Positions 43,294 through 51,897 of a stretch of 64,000 nucleotides of DNA are shown here, piece after piece; the stretch's first letter is position 1; each line of letters opens with the position of its first letter. This DNA is from Propionibacteriaceae bacterium (GTDB taxonomy: Bacteria; Actinomycetota; Actinomycetes; Propionibacteriales; Propionibacteriaceae): NCBI GenBank assembly GCA_017306015.1, contig JAFKJK010000007.1, positions 310,001-374,000 on the forward strand, read 5' to 3'. The position numbers were made by a program, and so were the translations under genes. The notes beneath the pieces are model-generated. The model ran no database searches and was not told the DNA's origin. It saw only the letters and a list, made by a program, of their open reading frames with translations.

Positions 43294-43799
43294 CAGTGAT
43301 CGCGTATGCGCAACCGGTGGACGGGCGTCAGGGAATCGACGCCGCGCTCGACGGTGTCGCAACCACACCTGACCAGAGGGCTTTTGCCCAGTTGCGCGAG
43401 AGGGCGACCGAGTTGAACTTCTCGGGACGCGAATCGGTGGTCCAGGGAGCGAAAGTGCGGTTCGGGAACGGGCTGATCAGAGTGGAGTTCTCCGATGGAA
43501 GGGCAGACGCAGGCGGCAACCCGGCGCCGGTGATCGTGGTCGCTTCTTTGGAGGACCTCCGCGCGGATCTTCCGGCGGCCGTGAGTCGCGCTGTGCACTC
43601 GGTAGAAGCAATCGGGCGAAGCGCTGATGCCGGTTTCATGGAAGATGCATTCGCCCAGGGAACTCGAGCGGACGCTTCCTTTCGCCGCACCCGGGCCTTC
43701 GCCATCGCTGCTGTCACGCTTGCCGCCCTGGCGCTCATTGCGTGGGCCGTCGGCCGGAGCGTTTGCGGCAACGCATCACTCGGGGGGGTCGGACGGTGA
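43290..43799 (+). CDS. Tail-anchored membrane protein of the GTPase operon
   Basis: A 169-residue protein: soluble domain of about 135 residues, then one membrane helix near the C terminus (about 139-160). With the N-anchored GTPase it would form a membrane-bound pair on the cytoplasmic side. The ATG overlaps the GTPase stop. No family recognised. Confidence 0.6.
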   Translation: MTVIAYAQPVDGRQGIDAALDGVATTPDQRAFAQLRERATELNFSGRESVVQGAKVRFGNGLIRVEFSDGRADAGGNPAPVIVVASLEDLRADLPAAVSRAVHSVEAIGRSADAGFMEDAFAQGTRADASFRRTRAFAIAAVTLAALALIAWAVGRSVCGNASLGGVGR

Positions 43800-43815
43800 A
43801 CGAGGTGCTCAACCC

Positions 43816-44595
43816 ATGATGCAACGCCCAGACGAGAGCAAAGCCGTTCGACTTCCGCGGTCGGTCGTCGTGGTCAGTGACGAGACCTACCAGAAGATGA
43901 AACGGGACCCAGCCTCAGTCGATCTCCTGAGCGACCCGGACTCTCTGGTTGTCCCGTACTCAACCATGGGTGAGTCGGGCACCACGGCGATAGTCCGAGA
44001 GCTCCTCGAGCAAGCAGACCAACTCGACATCGGGACCCTGCTCGTGCGCAACCCCTACGAGCCAGACTCCTACACCTTGGCAGACGAAGCAGTCGAGGTG
44101 TTCACGGGCACGAAGTACCAGGTCCTTGCGAAGGTCGCCGGCCTTCTCGGTGCAACGTCCGTGAGGTTCGTAGAGGCAAAGGTTGATGTCGATCGGTCCT
44201 CGATATCCGGAAGTGCAAAGGGAGCCGCCAAGGTAGTGAAGGCTGATGCGTCAGTCGAGCGCGATTGGGAAGATCGAATCACGAGGGACATCACCGCGGA
44301 GTTCAACTTCGAGGGAGGCAAGCCCGACCTGGAGGCAGCTCGCGTCTACCTCAGCGAAAAGCGGCTCCGCTCTGACCACGATCTCAGTTCCCTCATCGAG
44401 CTGCGGGAGGGTCCAAACCCACTGCGAAAGCGGGTGGTCACCCTCAACGCGACCCGTGAGTCGGACAGGAGCCTGAAGGCTGCGCTCAAGTTGGCCAACT
44501 CTGGGCCGATCAAGGTTGCGGACATTGGCACTGGGTTCCGACACAGTGTCGAGTCCCTCCGGAAGGTCGAACTCGTTACCGAGATCAACTTCTAG
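43816..44595 (+). CDS. Soluble third protein of the GTPase operon
   Basis: A 259-residue soluble mixed alpha/beta protein. The first part has strands VVVVSDETYQKMK and GTLLVRNPYEPDSY; the second (about 110-259) has charged beta-rich repeats including KVDVDRSSISGSAKG. It begins 16 bp after the preceding gene (two adjacent ATGs). It could be the effector or the sensor of the putative GTPase system. Not recognised. Confidence 0.6.
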   Translation: MMQRPDESKAVRLPRSVVVVSDETYQKMKRDPASVDLLSDPDSLVVPYSTMGESGTTAIVRELLEQADQLDIGTLLVRNPYEPDSYTLADEAVEVFTGTKYQVLAKVAGLLGATSVRFVEAKVDVDRSSISGSAKGAAKVVKADASVERDWEDRITRDITAEFNFEGGKPDLEAARVYLSEKRLRSDHDLSSLIELREGPNPLRKRVVTLNATRESDRSLKAALKLANSGPIKVADIGTGFRHSVESLRKVELVTEINF

Positions 44596-44618
44596 CTGCC
44601 CGGCGCACGCGACGCCTG

Positions 44619-47600
44619 TTATCGCTGCGGGCTCGCGGGCATTCCGTCTGGCTCCGGGCCACCGGCCGTTGGCGGGCCGGCCATCAGACGATCTGGTTGC
44701 TGCGCCATGCGCGGGGCCACCCCATAGCTCACGCCTGCGGCCGAGGGCTCCAGGCTCAGGTGCGACGCGAGCGCGGATTCAAGCTGTGGACGTGGCCGTC
44801 CCGTCGCCTTCGCGAGCGAGTCAAGAGCGCTGCTCCAGCGGGATGGACTCGTAGCAGCGATGATGCCGATAGCGTCGTCCAGGTTCGCGGCCCGCGCGAG
44901 TTCTGTTATCGCGCTCTCTAGCATGGCGCGGCTGAGTGGCACGGAATCCCGGAGGGCAGTGACGAGTTCCATTGAGCGTCGCTCAGCGACAAGGTCAGCT
45001 GGATCGGCGCCGTCCGGCAGGCTCGCACGGAGGGGGTCGTGACCGATCTCGGTGAGGATCCAGTAGTCGCGTTCTGCCGCTGCTTGTCCGGCTTTGTCGT
45101 GGTCGGTGGCCACGATCGGAAGGTCGGTGTAGCGGCGGAGCTGGCGGGCCTGTTCGCGGGTCAGTGCGGTGCCGAGGGCGGCGACGCCGACGTACTCGCC
45201 TGAGGTGGCGAGGGTGACGGCGATGGCGTCCATGGGGCCTTCGACGAGGACGGGGCGTCCGCCTCGCAGCAGGCTCTGGGCGTGGCCGTACAGCTGGGCG
45301 CCCTTGTGGAACAGCGGGGTCTCGGGGGTGTTGAGGTACTTCGGTCCGGCGGTGTCGCCTGCGTCGGGGTGACGGCGGGCGATGAAGCCGAGGATCTGGC
45401 CGTCGTGGGTGATCGGGAAGACGACGCGGTTGCGGAAGCGGTCGATTAGGTTACCGGTGGAGGCTTGCTTGGCGACGCCGGCGAGGATCATTTCGTGGTC
45501 GGTGACGCCCTGGCGGCGAAGGTGGCCTACGAGGGACGTCCAGCTGTCGAGGGCGTAGCCGGGTCGGTAGCCGGGGTCGCCAGTGAGGTCGGTGTGGAGC
45601 CGGTCGACGAGGTAGTCGTGTGCCCAGGAGTCGGGGAATCGGGCCTCGTAGAACTGGGCCGCGAGTTCGTTGATGTGGGCGAGGCGTTCGGGGGTGGTGC
45701 CGGCTTCGTGCCACGCGTCGCGGCGGCTGAGCAGGTCGTTGATCTCGGCCGGTGTGAGTTCGGGCGCGCCCCGGTGACTGCGGACCATGGCTTCGATCTG
45801 GAGGATGGTCCAGGCGTCGTCGACGACCTCGACCTCGTCTTCGGAGACGACCGCTTGGGCAGTCACACGCTCCTCCGACTCGGGCGTCCAGAGGTGGTCG
45901 ACGGGCTCCTCGTGGACGGGGTTGGTCAGCATGGTGGTCCGCCAGACGAGCGCCTGGCATTCATCCACGTCTGCGGCGGTGACCGGCGTGAGCAGGTCGG
46001 ACAGGGCCCAGCCGCGGGCGGTGGCGTGGTCGAGGGCGGTGACGAGGGCCGGCCACCAGGTGGAGGCGCGCAGGCGGTTGGCGCGGTCGGGGTCGACAGC
46101 CCTGGCGAAGTCGTCGGTCCACGGCGTCGGGGTGGGGTCCGTCATGGTGGTGGCGACGGCGGGTTCGAGGTGGCGGTTGATGCGCCACCACAGGGCGGCT
46201 GCGGCGTGGTCGTCGGGCAGGACGCCTTCGGCGGCGGCGGACGCGAGCAGGCCGGCGGCGTCGATACCGACGCTGGTCAGCCGGGCGAGCTGGCGGGCCA
46301 GGGTCGCCTGATAGGGGTCGTGTCCGATGGCGGGGCTGATGGTGGCGAGCAGGGGTGTCCATTCGGCCAGCGCCGGGTTGCGGTCACTGGCGAGCTGCTT
46401 GTCGAGCCCGCGCTGATGGCGCGCTGCGGCGGTGGCGAACTGCGGTTCCCCGGTGGGTCGCAGGTCGGTGTCGGGGACGGCCATCGCCGCCCGCCACACC
46501 GCCACCTCACCGAGAAGCGGCGCCGGTGGGCGCGGCCCGTCTCCGACCCAGGCGGGCGTCCGGGTCGCCTCGGCGGCCTTCTGACGGACGTCGCCGGCCA
46601 GAGTGGTGACGAGGCTGGCGCGCTCGGCGAGGTAAGCACCCCACTTGGGATCAGCGGCCAGACGTTCGGGGATGCCGGGCAGCCAGGGCAGCGGTCCAGT
46701 CGGTGCGCGGCGGGTGGCGTCGAGTCGCCAGTCGAGGACGGCCGCAGCGTCGTGGGCGTCCTTCAGGGAGCCTTGGGCGAGGGCTTCGTTGAGCGCAAGC
46801 AGCGGGTCGACACCGGTGGCGTTCAGCAGCAGCAGATGGGTGCGGAGGGTCGGCCAGGCTGACGCGAAGGTGATCCATGACAGTCCGGTTTCGGCGATCG
46901 CGTCGAGGCGGGCGATCACCTCAGGCGCGGCGGTGTGCTCGATCGCGACCAGCAGCGCGTCGGCGTAGCGCGCCGTCGCCTCACCCAGCCGGACGGCCGG
47001 GTCGTCCTGAACGGCGATCGACGTCGACGCAGAGACGTGTGCTTCGTCGCGGGTGAGGATGCGGGTCAGCAAGTCGGTCGGGGTGGGCGGTATGACGGTG
47101 TCGGGGTCGACCAGGCTGTGCGGGTCGCCGTCGCCGACGTTGACGAGGTAGATGTGGTTCGCCGTGCGTCCGCGGGTGAGCATCGTGTACAGCTGCTGGC
47201 GTGACTCGCTGCCGGTGGCGAGCCCGTGCATGGCGTCGGCGGTGACGCCCTGGGCGCCGTGGACGGTGGTCGCGTAGCCGAGTTCGGTGGATTCGGCGAC
47301 GTAATCGGCGGGCAGGGTGACGATGCGCCGGTGGGTGTTGTGCTCGGCGGTCAGGCGACCGTTCGCGGCGACCTTGAGGACAGTCCACCGGTCACCGTTC
47401 TTCACCCAGTCGGTCCGGCTGACCCGTAGCCGGCGATCGTTGAGCCGGGTGATGATCGTGTCGCCGGCGGAGACGTGGTTGCCGTCGGCGAGCGCAACCT
47501 CACGCCCGGGACGCCGCCCGTCGAGCCGGTGGGCGCGGGCCTTCTCATTGAGCTGGGCGACCAGGTCGCGGGTCGGGGCGAGCATGATCGCGTCCTTCCC

Positions 47601-49952
47601 ATCGGCCCGGTCTGCCTTCCAGGAGTCGAACACTGCGCGCGTGAGGCCGTCGCGGTCGCCGATGTGGACCCGTCCGTTGTCGAGGTAGAACCCGAGCGAC
47701 TCGGGACGTCCCTCGCGGAGGGCGAGGGAGGCGCTGCCTTCGGCCGGGTCGGCGAACCGCAACTGCTCGTTGAGGTGGACGGCGCCATGCTGGGCCGCGA
47801 TGTCGCGCAGCACGCCGCCGGCGGCGATCGCGCCGAGCTGCTGGTCGTCGCCGATCAGCCGGACACTTCCACCACGCTCGAGGATGAAGGCGATGGCGGT
47901 GTCGAGGCTGAGCGTGTCCGCGGTGCCCGCCTCGTCGATGATCACCAACGTCTTCGGCCCGATCGAGGACGCCCACCCGGGCAGGTCGTGGTGCTCGATT
48001 GACCAGACCAGTTTGGCCAGCGTGTCGGTGTGGGTCTCGATCTGGGACCGCAGCTGCGCGGCCGCGGCAGCAGCGGGAGAGAGGCCGACCACCGTGCCCC
48101 CGCTCTCCCGCCAGGCTCGGGCGAGGGTCGCCATTGCGGTGGTCTTGCCCGATCCCGCCGGCGCGATGCCGAGTTGGACGCGCGCACCCGAGGTCGCCAT
48201 CGCCCGCACCATGGCGGCCTGGCCAGCGTTCAGCGCCAGGCCGTTCGCGATCGAATCCAGCAGTGCGACATCGACGACCTCGACCGGCACCCGGCGGCCG
48301 TCCGAACGTCCAGCCGCAGCGACGATCCGCTGTTCGGCGTCGACGATCGGACGCGACGTGTAGAGCTTCGCACCGGCCACCTCGTAGACGCTGCAGCCGT
48401 CGGCCCGGCGGAGTTCGTCGGGCTCTTCGATGCCCTTGTCCCGGCCCTCGATGGCGACCGCGTGGCGCTCGAGAGCTGTCGTGGTGAGCCAGTCGGCGGC
48501 CCGTTCGAGCTGGTCCGGACGAAGCCCGGTAGTGCGGAGTTGACGCTTCGCCTCGGCGTGGACGTGCCAGTACTGCCACACTGCGCGCTCGCCTTCGACG
48601 GTCGCGATGATCTGCCGGGCAGCGTCCCGGTACCAGTCGTTGTTCGGCAGTGGCGCCCGCGTGCCGCTCGGGTGCAGTGCCGACGCCACCATCGCGTCCA
48701 CAGCGTGTGCTCCACCAAGAACGGCTTCGGCCTGATGCCGCCAGGCGGCGCGCTGCGCGGCGAGGGTGCGGGGTGCGTGCTTGGCCTGCCGGGTGTCCTG
48801 CCAGGCCTGCTCGGAGATGTTGGTCATCTCGACTGCGGTGGGCGTGCGACCGTGCACGCGCTGGAAGTCCTCGGCCAGCTCCGATGCCCTCAGCTGGATA
48901 CTCTTGCGCCGAGCCGACCACCGGTCGAGGAGCCGCGGATCGACCCCGGCGACCTCGCGAACCGGGCGCTTGCCCTCCGGTGTTGGACGGGCCCGGAACA
49001 CCAGTCCGAGGTCGGTGGCGAGGTACCGCTCCAGGGCAGTGTTGTAGGTCTCAGACGCTGCGACCGTGGCCTTGAACAGAATGCGGCCATCGATGGAGCG
49101 CCATCGTCCATCGAGGGTCTGGACCTTGTTCGCCACGGCGACATGGGTGTGGAGATCGGGATCGGAAGCTCGCGAGTCGCGGTGGGTGAAGGCCGCGCCG
49201 ACCAACCCTTGCACGTCGACCTGGCGGACCCCGTTGCGTCCGAGCCGGGTGTAGAGGGCGTGGTCCTCGATGTAGCGCAGCGCGTCAGCCATCGCCTTCT
49301 GGTGTGCCTGCTCGATGACCGCCGCAATCGACGGATCAGCCAGCGCCCACAGCGCCGACACCGACTTCACCGGCGAGAACGTCAGGTCGAAGCCGGCGAC
49401 CGCGGTGGTCTGTGGACGGGACAGCCGGGCGACGAGTCCGGCGAGTTCGCGGGCGTCCTGGGGTTCACGCTTGAACTCGGCAACGAAGAACTCTCGCGCC
49501 ACCTCGGTGCGGATCCGCCCCCGCTCCTCACGCGGCACGGCCGCGGTGGGGGACGCATTGATCGAGGTGTTGTAGTCGGCGACGCGCCGGGCGAGCTCCA
49601 TCCGGAACGGGCTGACGTCGCGGGAGTAGACCCGGTACGGCTGGCCCAGCCTGATGGCGTTGGCGAAGTCCTTGGCCTCGGCGTCCGGCGGGAGGGCTGC
49701 CTGTCGCTGAATGGCCAGAGGGTGGTAGCCGGCGCCGAAGAGGGCTTTCATCTGTTCGGCGGTCACCGGATCTCCGGCGTCGAGGCCTTCGATGCCCTCC
49801 ATCCCACGACCGACCCAGACACCTGGGCTCTCGCCCTTGGCGGAGTAGTAGGAGGCCAGCGACAGGTGGCCCTTCTCGGTGGAGTCCATGGCAGCAACCT
49901 GCCGGGTCAGGTAGTCGTACCCCGACCCGGCGGTGAGCTTCTTGACCTCCAT
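44619..49952 (-). CDS. MobF relaxase-helicase with C-terminal Toprim domain
   Basis: A 1777-residue protein starting EVKKLTAGSGYDYL, the usual MobF start. The relaxase domain (about 1-400) has tyrosines at 12 and 14 and the metal-binding histidines H257, H268 and H270 (last two in DLHTHVAVANK). A RecD-like helicase follows with APAGSGKTTAM and VIIDEAGTAD motifs. The C-terminal part (about from 1480) resembles primase: an N-terminal DnaG-like catalytic fold and Toprim motifs VLVEGPMDAIAV and ATDHDKAGQ. The protein would nick oriT, unwind the strand and perhaps prime its copying in the recipient. Longer in-frame start at 50048 lacks conservation. Confidence 0.9.
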   Translation of the reverse strand: MEVKKLTAGSGYDYLTRQVAAMDSTEKGHLSLASYYSAKGESPGVWVGRGMEGIEGLDAGDPVTAEQMKALFGAGYHPLAIQRQAALPPDAEAKDFANAIRLGQPYRVYSRDVSPFRMELARRVADYNTSINASPTAAVPREERGRIRTEVAREFFVAEFKREPQDARELAGLVARLSRPQTTAVAGFDLTFSPVKSVSALWALADPSIAAVIEQAHQKAMADALRYIEDHALYTRLGRNGVRQVDVQGLVGAAFTHRDSRASDPDLHTHVAVANKVQTLDGRWRSIDGRILFKATVAASETYNTALERYLATDLGLVFRARPTPEGKRPVREVAGVDPRLLDRWSARRKSIQLRASELAEDFQRVHGRTPTAVEMTNISEQAWQDTRQAKHAPRTLAAQRAAWRHQAEAVLGGAHAVDAMVASALHPSGTRAPLPNNDWYRDAARQIIATVEGERAVWQYWHVHAEAKRQLRTTGLRPDQLERAADWLTTTALERHAVAIEGRDKGIEEPDELRRADGCSVYEVAGAKLYTSRPIVDAEQRIVAAAGRSDGRRVPVEVVDVALLDSIANGLALNAGQAAMVRAMATSGARVQLGIAPAGSGKTTAMATLARAWRESGGTVVGLSPAAAAAAQLRSQIETHTDTLAKLVWSIEHHDLPGWASSIGPKTLVIIDEAGTADTLSLDTAIAFILERGGSVRLIGDDQQLGAIAAGGVLRDIAAQHGAVHLNEQLRFADPAEGSASLALREGRPESLGFYLDNGRVHIGDRDGLTRAVFDSWKADRADGKDAIMLAPTRDLVAQLNEKARAHRLDGRRPGREVALADGNHVSAGDTIITRLNDRRLRVSRTDWVKNGDRWTVLKVAANGRLTAEHNTHRRIVTLPADYVAESTELGYATTVHGAQGVTADAMHGLATGSESRQQLYTMLTRGRTANHIYLVNVGDGDPHSLVDPDTVIPPTPTDLLTRILTRDEAHVSASTSIAVQDDPAVRLGEATARYADALLVAIEHTAAPEVIARLDAIAETGLSWITFASAWPTLRTHLLLLNATGVDPLLALNEALAQGSLKDAHDAAAVLDWRLDATRRAPTGPLPWLPGIPERLAADPKWGAYLAERASLVTTLAGDVRQKAAEATRTPAWVGDGPRPPAPLLGEVAVWRAAMAVPDTDLRPTGEPQFATAAARHQRGLDKQLASDRNPALAEWTPLLATISPAIGHDPYQATLARQLARLTSVGIDAAGLLASAAAEGVLPDDHAAAALWWRINRHLEPAVATTMTDPTPTPWTDDFARAVDPDRANRLRASTWWPALVTALDHATARGWALSDLLTPVTAADVDECQALVWRTTMLTNPVHEEPVDHLWTPESEERVTAQAVVSEDEVEVVDDAWTILQIEAMVRSHRGAPELTPAEINDLLSRRDAWHEAGTTPERLAHINELAAQFYEARFPDSWAHDYLVDRLHTDLTGDPGYRPGYALDSWTSLVGHLRRQGVTDHEMILAGVAKQASTGNLIDRFRNRVVFPITHDGQILGFIARRHPDAGDTAGPKYLNTPETPLFHKGAQLYGHAQSLLRGGRPVLVEGPMDAIAVTLATSGEYVGVAALGTALTREQARQLRRYTDLPIVATDHDKAGQAAAERDYWILTEIGHDPLRASLPDGADPADLVAERRSMELVTALRDSVPLSRAMLESAITELARAANLDDAIGIIAATSPSRWSSALDSLAKATGRPRPQLESALASHLSLEPSAAGVSYGVAPRMAQQPDRLMAGPPTAGGPEPDGMPASPQR

Positions 49953-50272
49953 CACGACCAGTACGAAGGCAGCGAGCAGGCCCTGGCGGACAGCCGTCGT
50001 CCCGCGAGTCCAGGGCGGCTCTGGGCTCCGAATGCGCCCTCGGGACATCCCGGCTTGTCAGTGGCGACTTGGCGGTGGCACCGGACCGGATTCGCGCACG
50101 CGGGCCGACGATGCAGGAGGTGCTTGGGACATCTCGGTCGGGTCGGGACGGGTCGGGGAGAGCTTCAGGGGACGTGGGGTTCGGAGTGTCGTGGGGTGGT
50201 CGGTGGCCGTCAGGAAGGGGGCGATGCCTTCGTAGGGAGTGAATGGCAGTTGGTGACAAAGGAGGCTGTGCC
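49953..50272. other. Relaxase upstream region, candidate oriT
   Basis: This 320-bp gap separates the relaxase gene from a divergent gene. It contains G-rich repeats (GGGTCGGG twice, around 50140-50160) and one copy of the bipartite promoter motif. MobF origins usually lie beside the relaxase gene, so oriT is likely here or near it, but I see no nic site I can name. Confidence 0.4.
50203..50237 (+). promoter_or_regulatory. Bipartite promoter-like motif, copy 4
   Basis: GTGGCCGTCA (50203-50212), 13-bp spacer, GCCTTCGTAGGG (50226-50237). First box differs from consensus at one base; the second keeps GCCTTC and T. It lies 35 bp ahead of the gene at 50273. Confidence 0.55.
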
Positions 50273-50599
50273 ATGGGGAGCAAGCAGACGGTTCGTCAGG
50301 CGGCCCGGCGAGCGGCGTTTCAGATGCAGCAGCGGCGGCGTGAGGAGGAGGTCAAGCGCGAGCGGCGGCTGACGGACGAGTCGATCAGGCTGATGGTCGC
50401 GCTGCGGGAGCGGGACGATACCGAGACCAGGGCCCGTGATGCGATTCGCGCGATGGAAGCCGAGGGCCTGAACGCGGCGGCGATCGTCCGGTGGAGCAAC
50501 GGCGAGCTGGACGGCAAGGAGATCGCACGGCTGCGCGACTTCGTCCCGAAGTACGCCGACCCCGAGCCGGCGACCAAACCGGATGGGCGTCCGTCATGA
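50273..50599 (+). CDS. Small basic helical protein beside the relaxase
   Basis: A 108-residue protein, highly charged (Arg/Glu/Gln-rich to residue 45), probably a long helix with coiled-coil character, then a small helical domain. ATG 50273 follows AAAGGAGG. Small basic proteins next to relaxase genes often are relaxosome accessory factors that bind oriT; that role is inferred from size and position. Overlaps the next gene by 4 bp. Confidence 0.6.
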   Translation: MGSKQTVRQAARRAAFQMQQRRREEEVKRERRLTDESIRLMVALRERDDTETRARDAIRAMEAEGLNAAAIVRWSNGELDGKEIARLRDFVPKYADPEPATKPDGRPS

Positions 50600-51450
50600 A
50601 GACCGGCATCGGCCGCAAGCCGCGTCTCGAGCCTCCCAAGCGGCCCCGGCTGCGTCCGCTGTCGCCGACAGAACGGACGCTGACCTGGCTGGTGTGGGCC
50701 GGAGCCCATGTCCCTGACGTCGTAATCAGTGCGGTGATCGTGCTTCCGATCGTCTGCCTGCTCCCCGGACTGATCGCCTGGCTGGTACTCGGCGCAATGG
50801 TGGCGAGTTCCGTTCCGCTGGCGACCAAGTGGATGCGGTGGCCCGCGGTCGGATGGTTCCTGGGCGGTACCCGCATGCCGGCCGATGTCGATGCGGTGGT
50901 TCGGCCACTGCTCGAGATGGCGGCGTGCGTGAGTGACGGCCGTCGGATCGAGCTGGGCCTGGCGGCGCCGGGACTCCAGACGACGGCGGTCGGGCCGAAC
51001 ATCGTCCTGCTCGACCGGGCGCTGGTCGACGGCTACTGCGCCGGGAAGGTCGACTCGCAGTACCTGGCGCGCACGCTCGCTCACCGGATCGCCCAGCTGC
51101 GGCTCGGCTACACCCGGTTCGACCTCGTCATCACCTTCTGGTGCCTGCCGGTGGTTCTGGTCGGGGCAATTGGTACCGCGCTCGGGAGGATCTCCCTGAT
51201 CGCGGGGGCGTGGCGGGCCCGGTTCCTGATGGCCGGTGTCGTCCTGGTCAGTTCCTACCTGGACGGGACCCTGCCGCTGGGCATAGCCGGCGCCGGCATC
51301 ATCGCGGCAACCTACGTGATTCCCTGGCTGCGGCGCGTCTGGACTCGACACCTCGACAGACTCGCCGACACTGCGCTCCGACTCGCAGTGGACAAAGTCG
51401 CCGGCGCCGAGTCTGCGATTCTGGGCAGCCGCCTGCGTCCCATCGTCTAG
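50596..51450 (+). CDS. M48-like membrane protein lacking the catalytic motif
   Basis: A 284-residue protein with helices at about 36-75, 179-200 and 209-240, and a middle cytoplasmic domain that looks like an M48 (HtpX-type) peptidase: the segment VGPNIVLLDRALVDG precedes LARTLAHRIAQLRLG, where M48 enzymes have LAHElgH. Here the HExxH zinc motif reads HRIAQ, so both the glutamate and second histidine are missing and the protein should be inactive. It may be a structural or scaffold derivative. The gene is coupled to its upstream neighbour. Confidence 0.6.
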   Translation: MKTGIGRKPRLEPPKRPRLRPLSPTERTLTWLVWAGAHVPDVVISAVIVLPIVCLLPGLIAWLVLGAMVASSVPLATKWMRWPAVGWFLGGTRMPADVDAVVRPLLEMAACVSDGRRIELGLAAPGLQTTAVGPNIVLLDRALVDGYCAGKVDSQYLARTLAHRIAQLRLGYTRFDLVITFWCLPVVLVGAIGTALGRISLIAGAWRARFLMAGVVLVSSYLDGTLPLGIAGAGIIAATYVIPWLRRVWTRHLDRLADTALRLAVDKVAGAESAILGSRLRPIV

Positions 51451-51466
51451 GGCCATACTCGCCGCA

Positions 51467-51511
51467 GAGCCCGGCGCTGGCACCTGGGGGTGGGTTGGCC
51501 GCGCCGGGCTC
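51467..51511 (+). terminator. 11-bp perfect inverted repeat, terminator or leader structure
   Basis: GAGCCCGGCGC (51467-51477) pairs exactly with GCGCCGGGCTC (51501-51511) across a 23-base G-rich loop. It lies 17 bp after a stop codon and 36 bp before the bipartite promoter motif of the next operon, so a terminator for the upstream operon is most likely. No T-run follows. Confidence 0.55.
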
Positions 51512-51546
51512 CTTCCACGCCCTGCCACAACGCGGTCGGCCTCGCA

Positions 51547-51581
51547 GTGGCCGACAAGGCGCTGTTCGTCCCTTCTTGATG
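51547..51581 (+). promoter_or_regulatory. Bipartite promoter-like motif, copy 5
   Basis: GTGGCCGACA (51547-51556), 13-bp spacer, CCCTTCTTGATG (51570-51581). First box perfect, second with one mismatch. It lies 28 bp ahead of the ATG at 51610. Confidence 0.65.
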
Positions 51582-51609
51582 GTCAAGAACCACGAAAAGG
51601 GAGTTCGAG

Positions 51610-51897
51610 ATGAGCCTGTCCACGAGCGAGGCCTACGGACACCTGCGCAACGCCGCCTGGCACTACCTGTCGATCGACGACGACGGGGGAGAGGGCGTCT
51701 TCCTCGGCGCGGCGTGTCTGGAGGTGGAGGACGCCTTCGAGAAGGCCGAGGTCATCCCCGAACTCGTCCAAGACGAGGGCTCGGCCGAAGCCGCGGTCAA
51801 GGCGGCGCTGGCGTCCCTCGAGGACGGTGAAGGGCCCCTTGTGCCGGCGCTGCGCGATGCGCTGGTCGAGTTGGCCGTTAGGGCGGGGTTGCGATGA
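51610..51897 (+). CDS. Small acidic hypothetical protein
   Basis: A 95-residue strongly acidic helical protein with no known domain. AAAAGGGAG precedes the ATG. It is first in an operon driven by the bipartite motif and overlaps the next gene by 4 bp. It might be a DNA mimic or antirestriction-type factor, judging from charge alone. Confidence 0.55.
   Translation: MSLSTSEAYGHLRNAAWHYLSIDDDGGEGVFLGAACLEVEDAFEKAEVIPELVQDEGSAEAAVKAALASLEDGEGPLVPALRDALVELAVRAGLR

Noticed and set aside
45465..46862. A 465-codon plus-strand frame, Gly/Val-rich
   Set aside because: Antisense shadow of the relaxase-helicase gene without recognisable domain or ribosome site.
50140..50165. GGGTCGGG repeats as a defined nic site
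   Set aside because: They are simple G-rich repeats and do not match a MobF nic sequence I could name, so oriT is left as a candidate region only.
48030..50372. A 780-codon open frame on the plus strand opposite the relaxase gene
   Set aside because: It lies antisense to a gene with clear motifs, has no domain, and such long antisense frames are common in GC-rich DNA.
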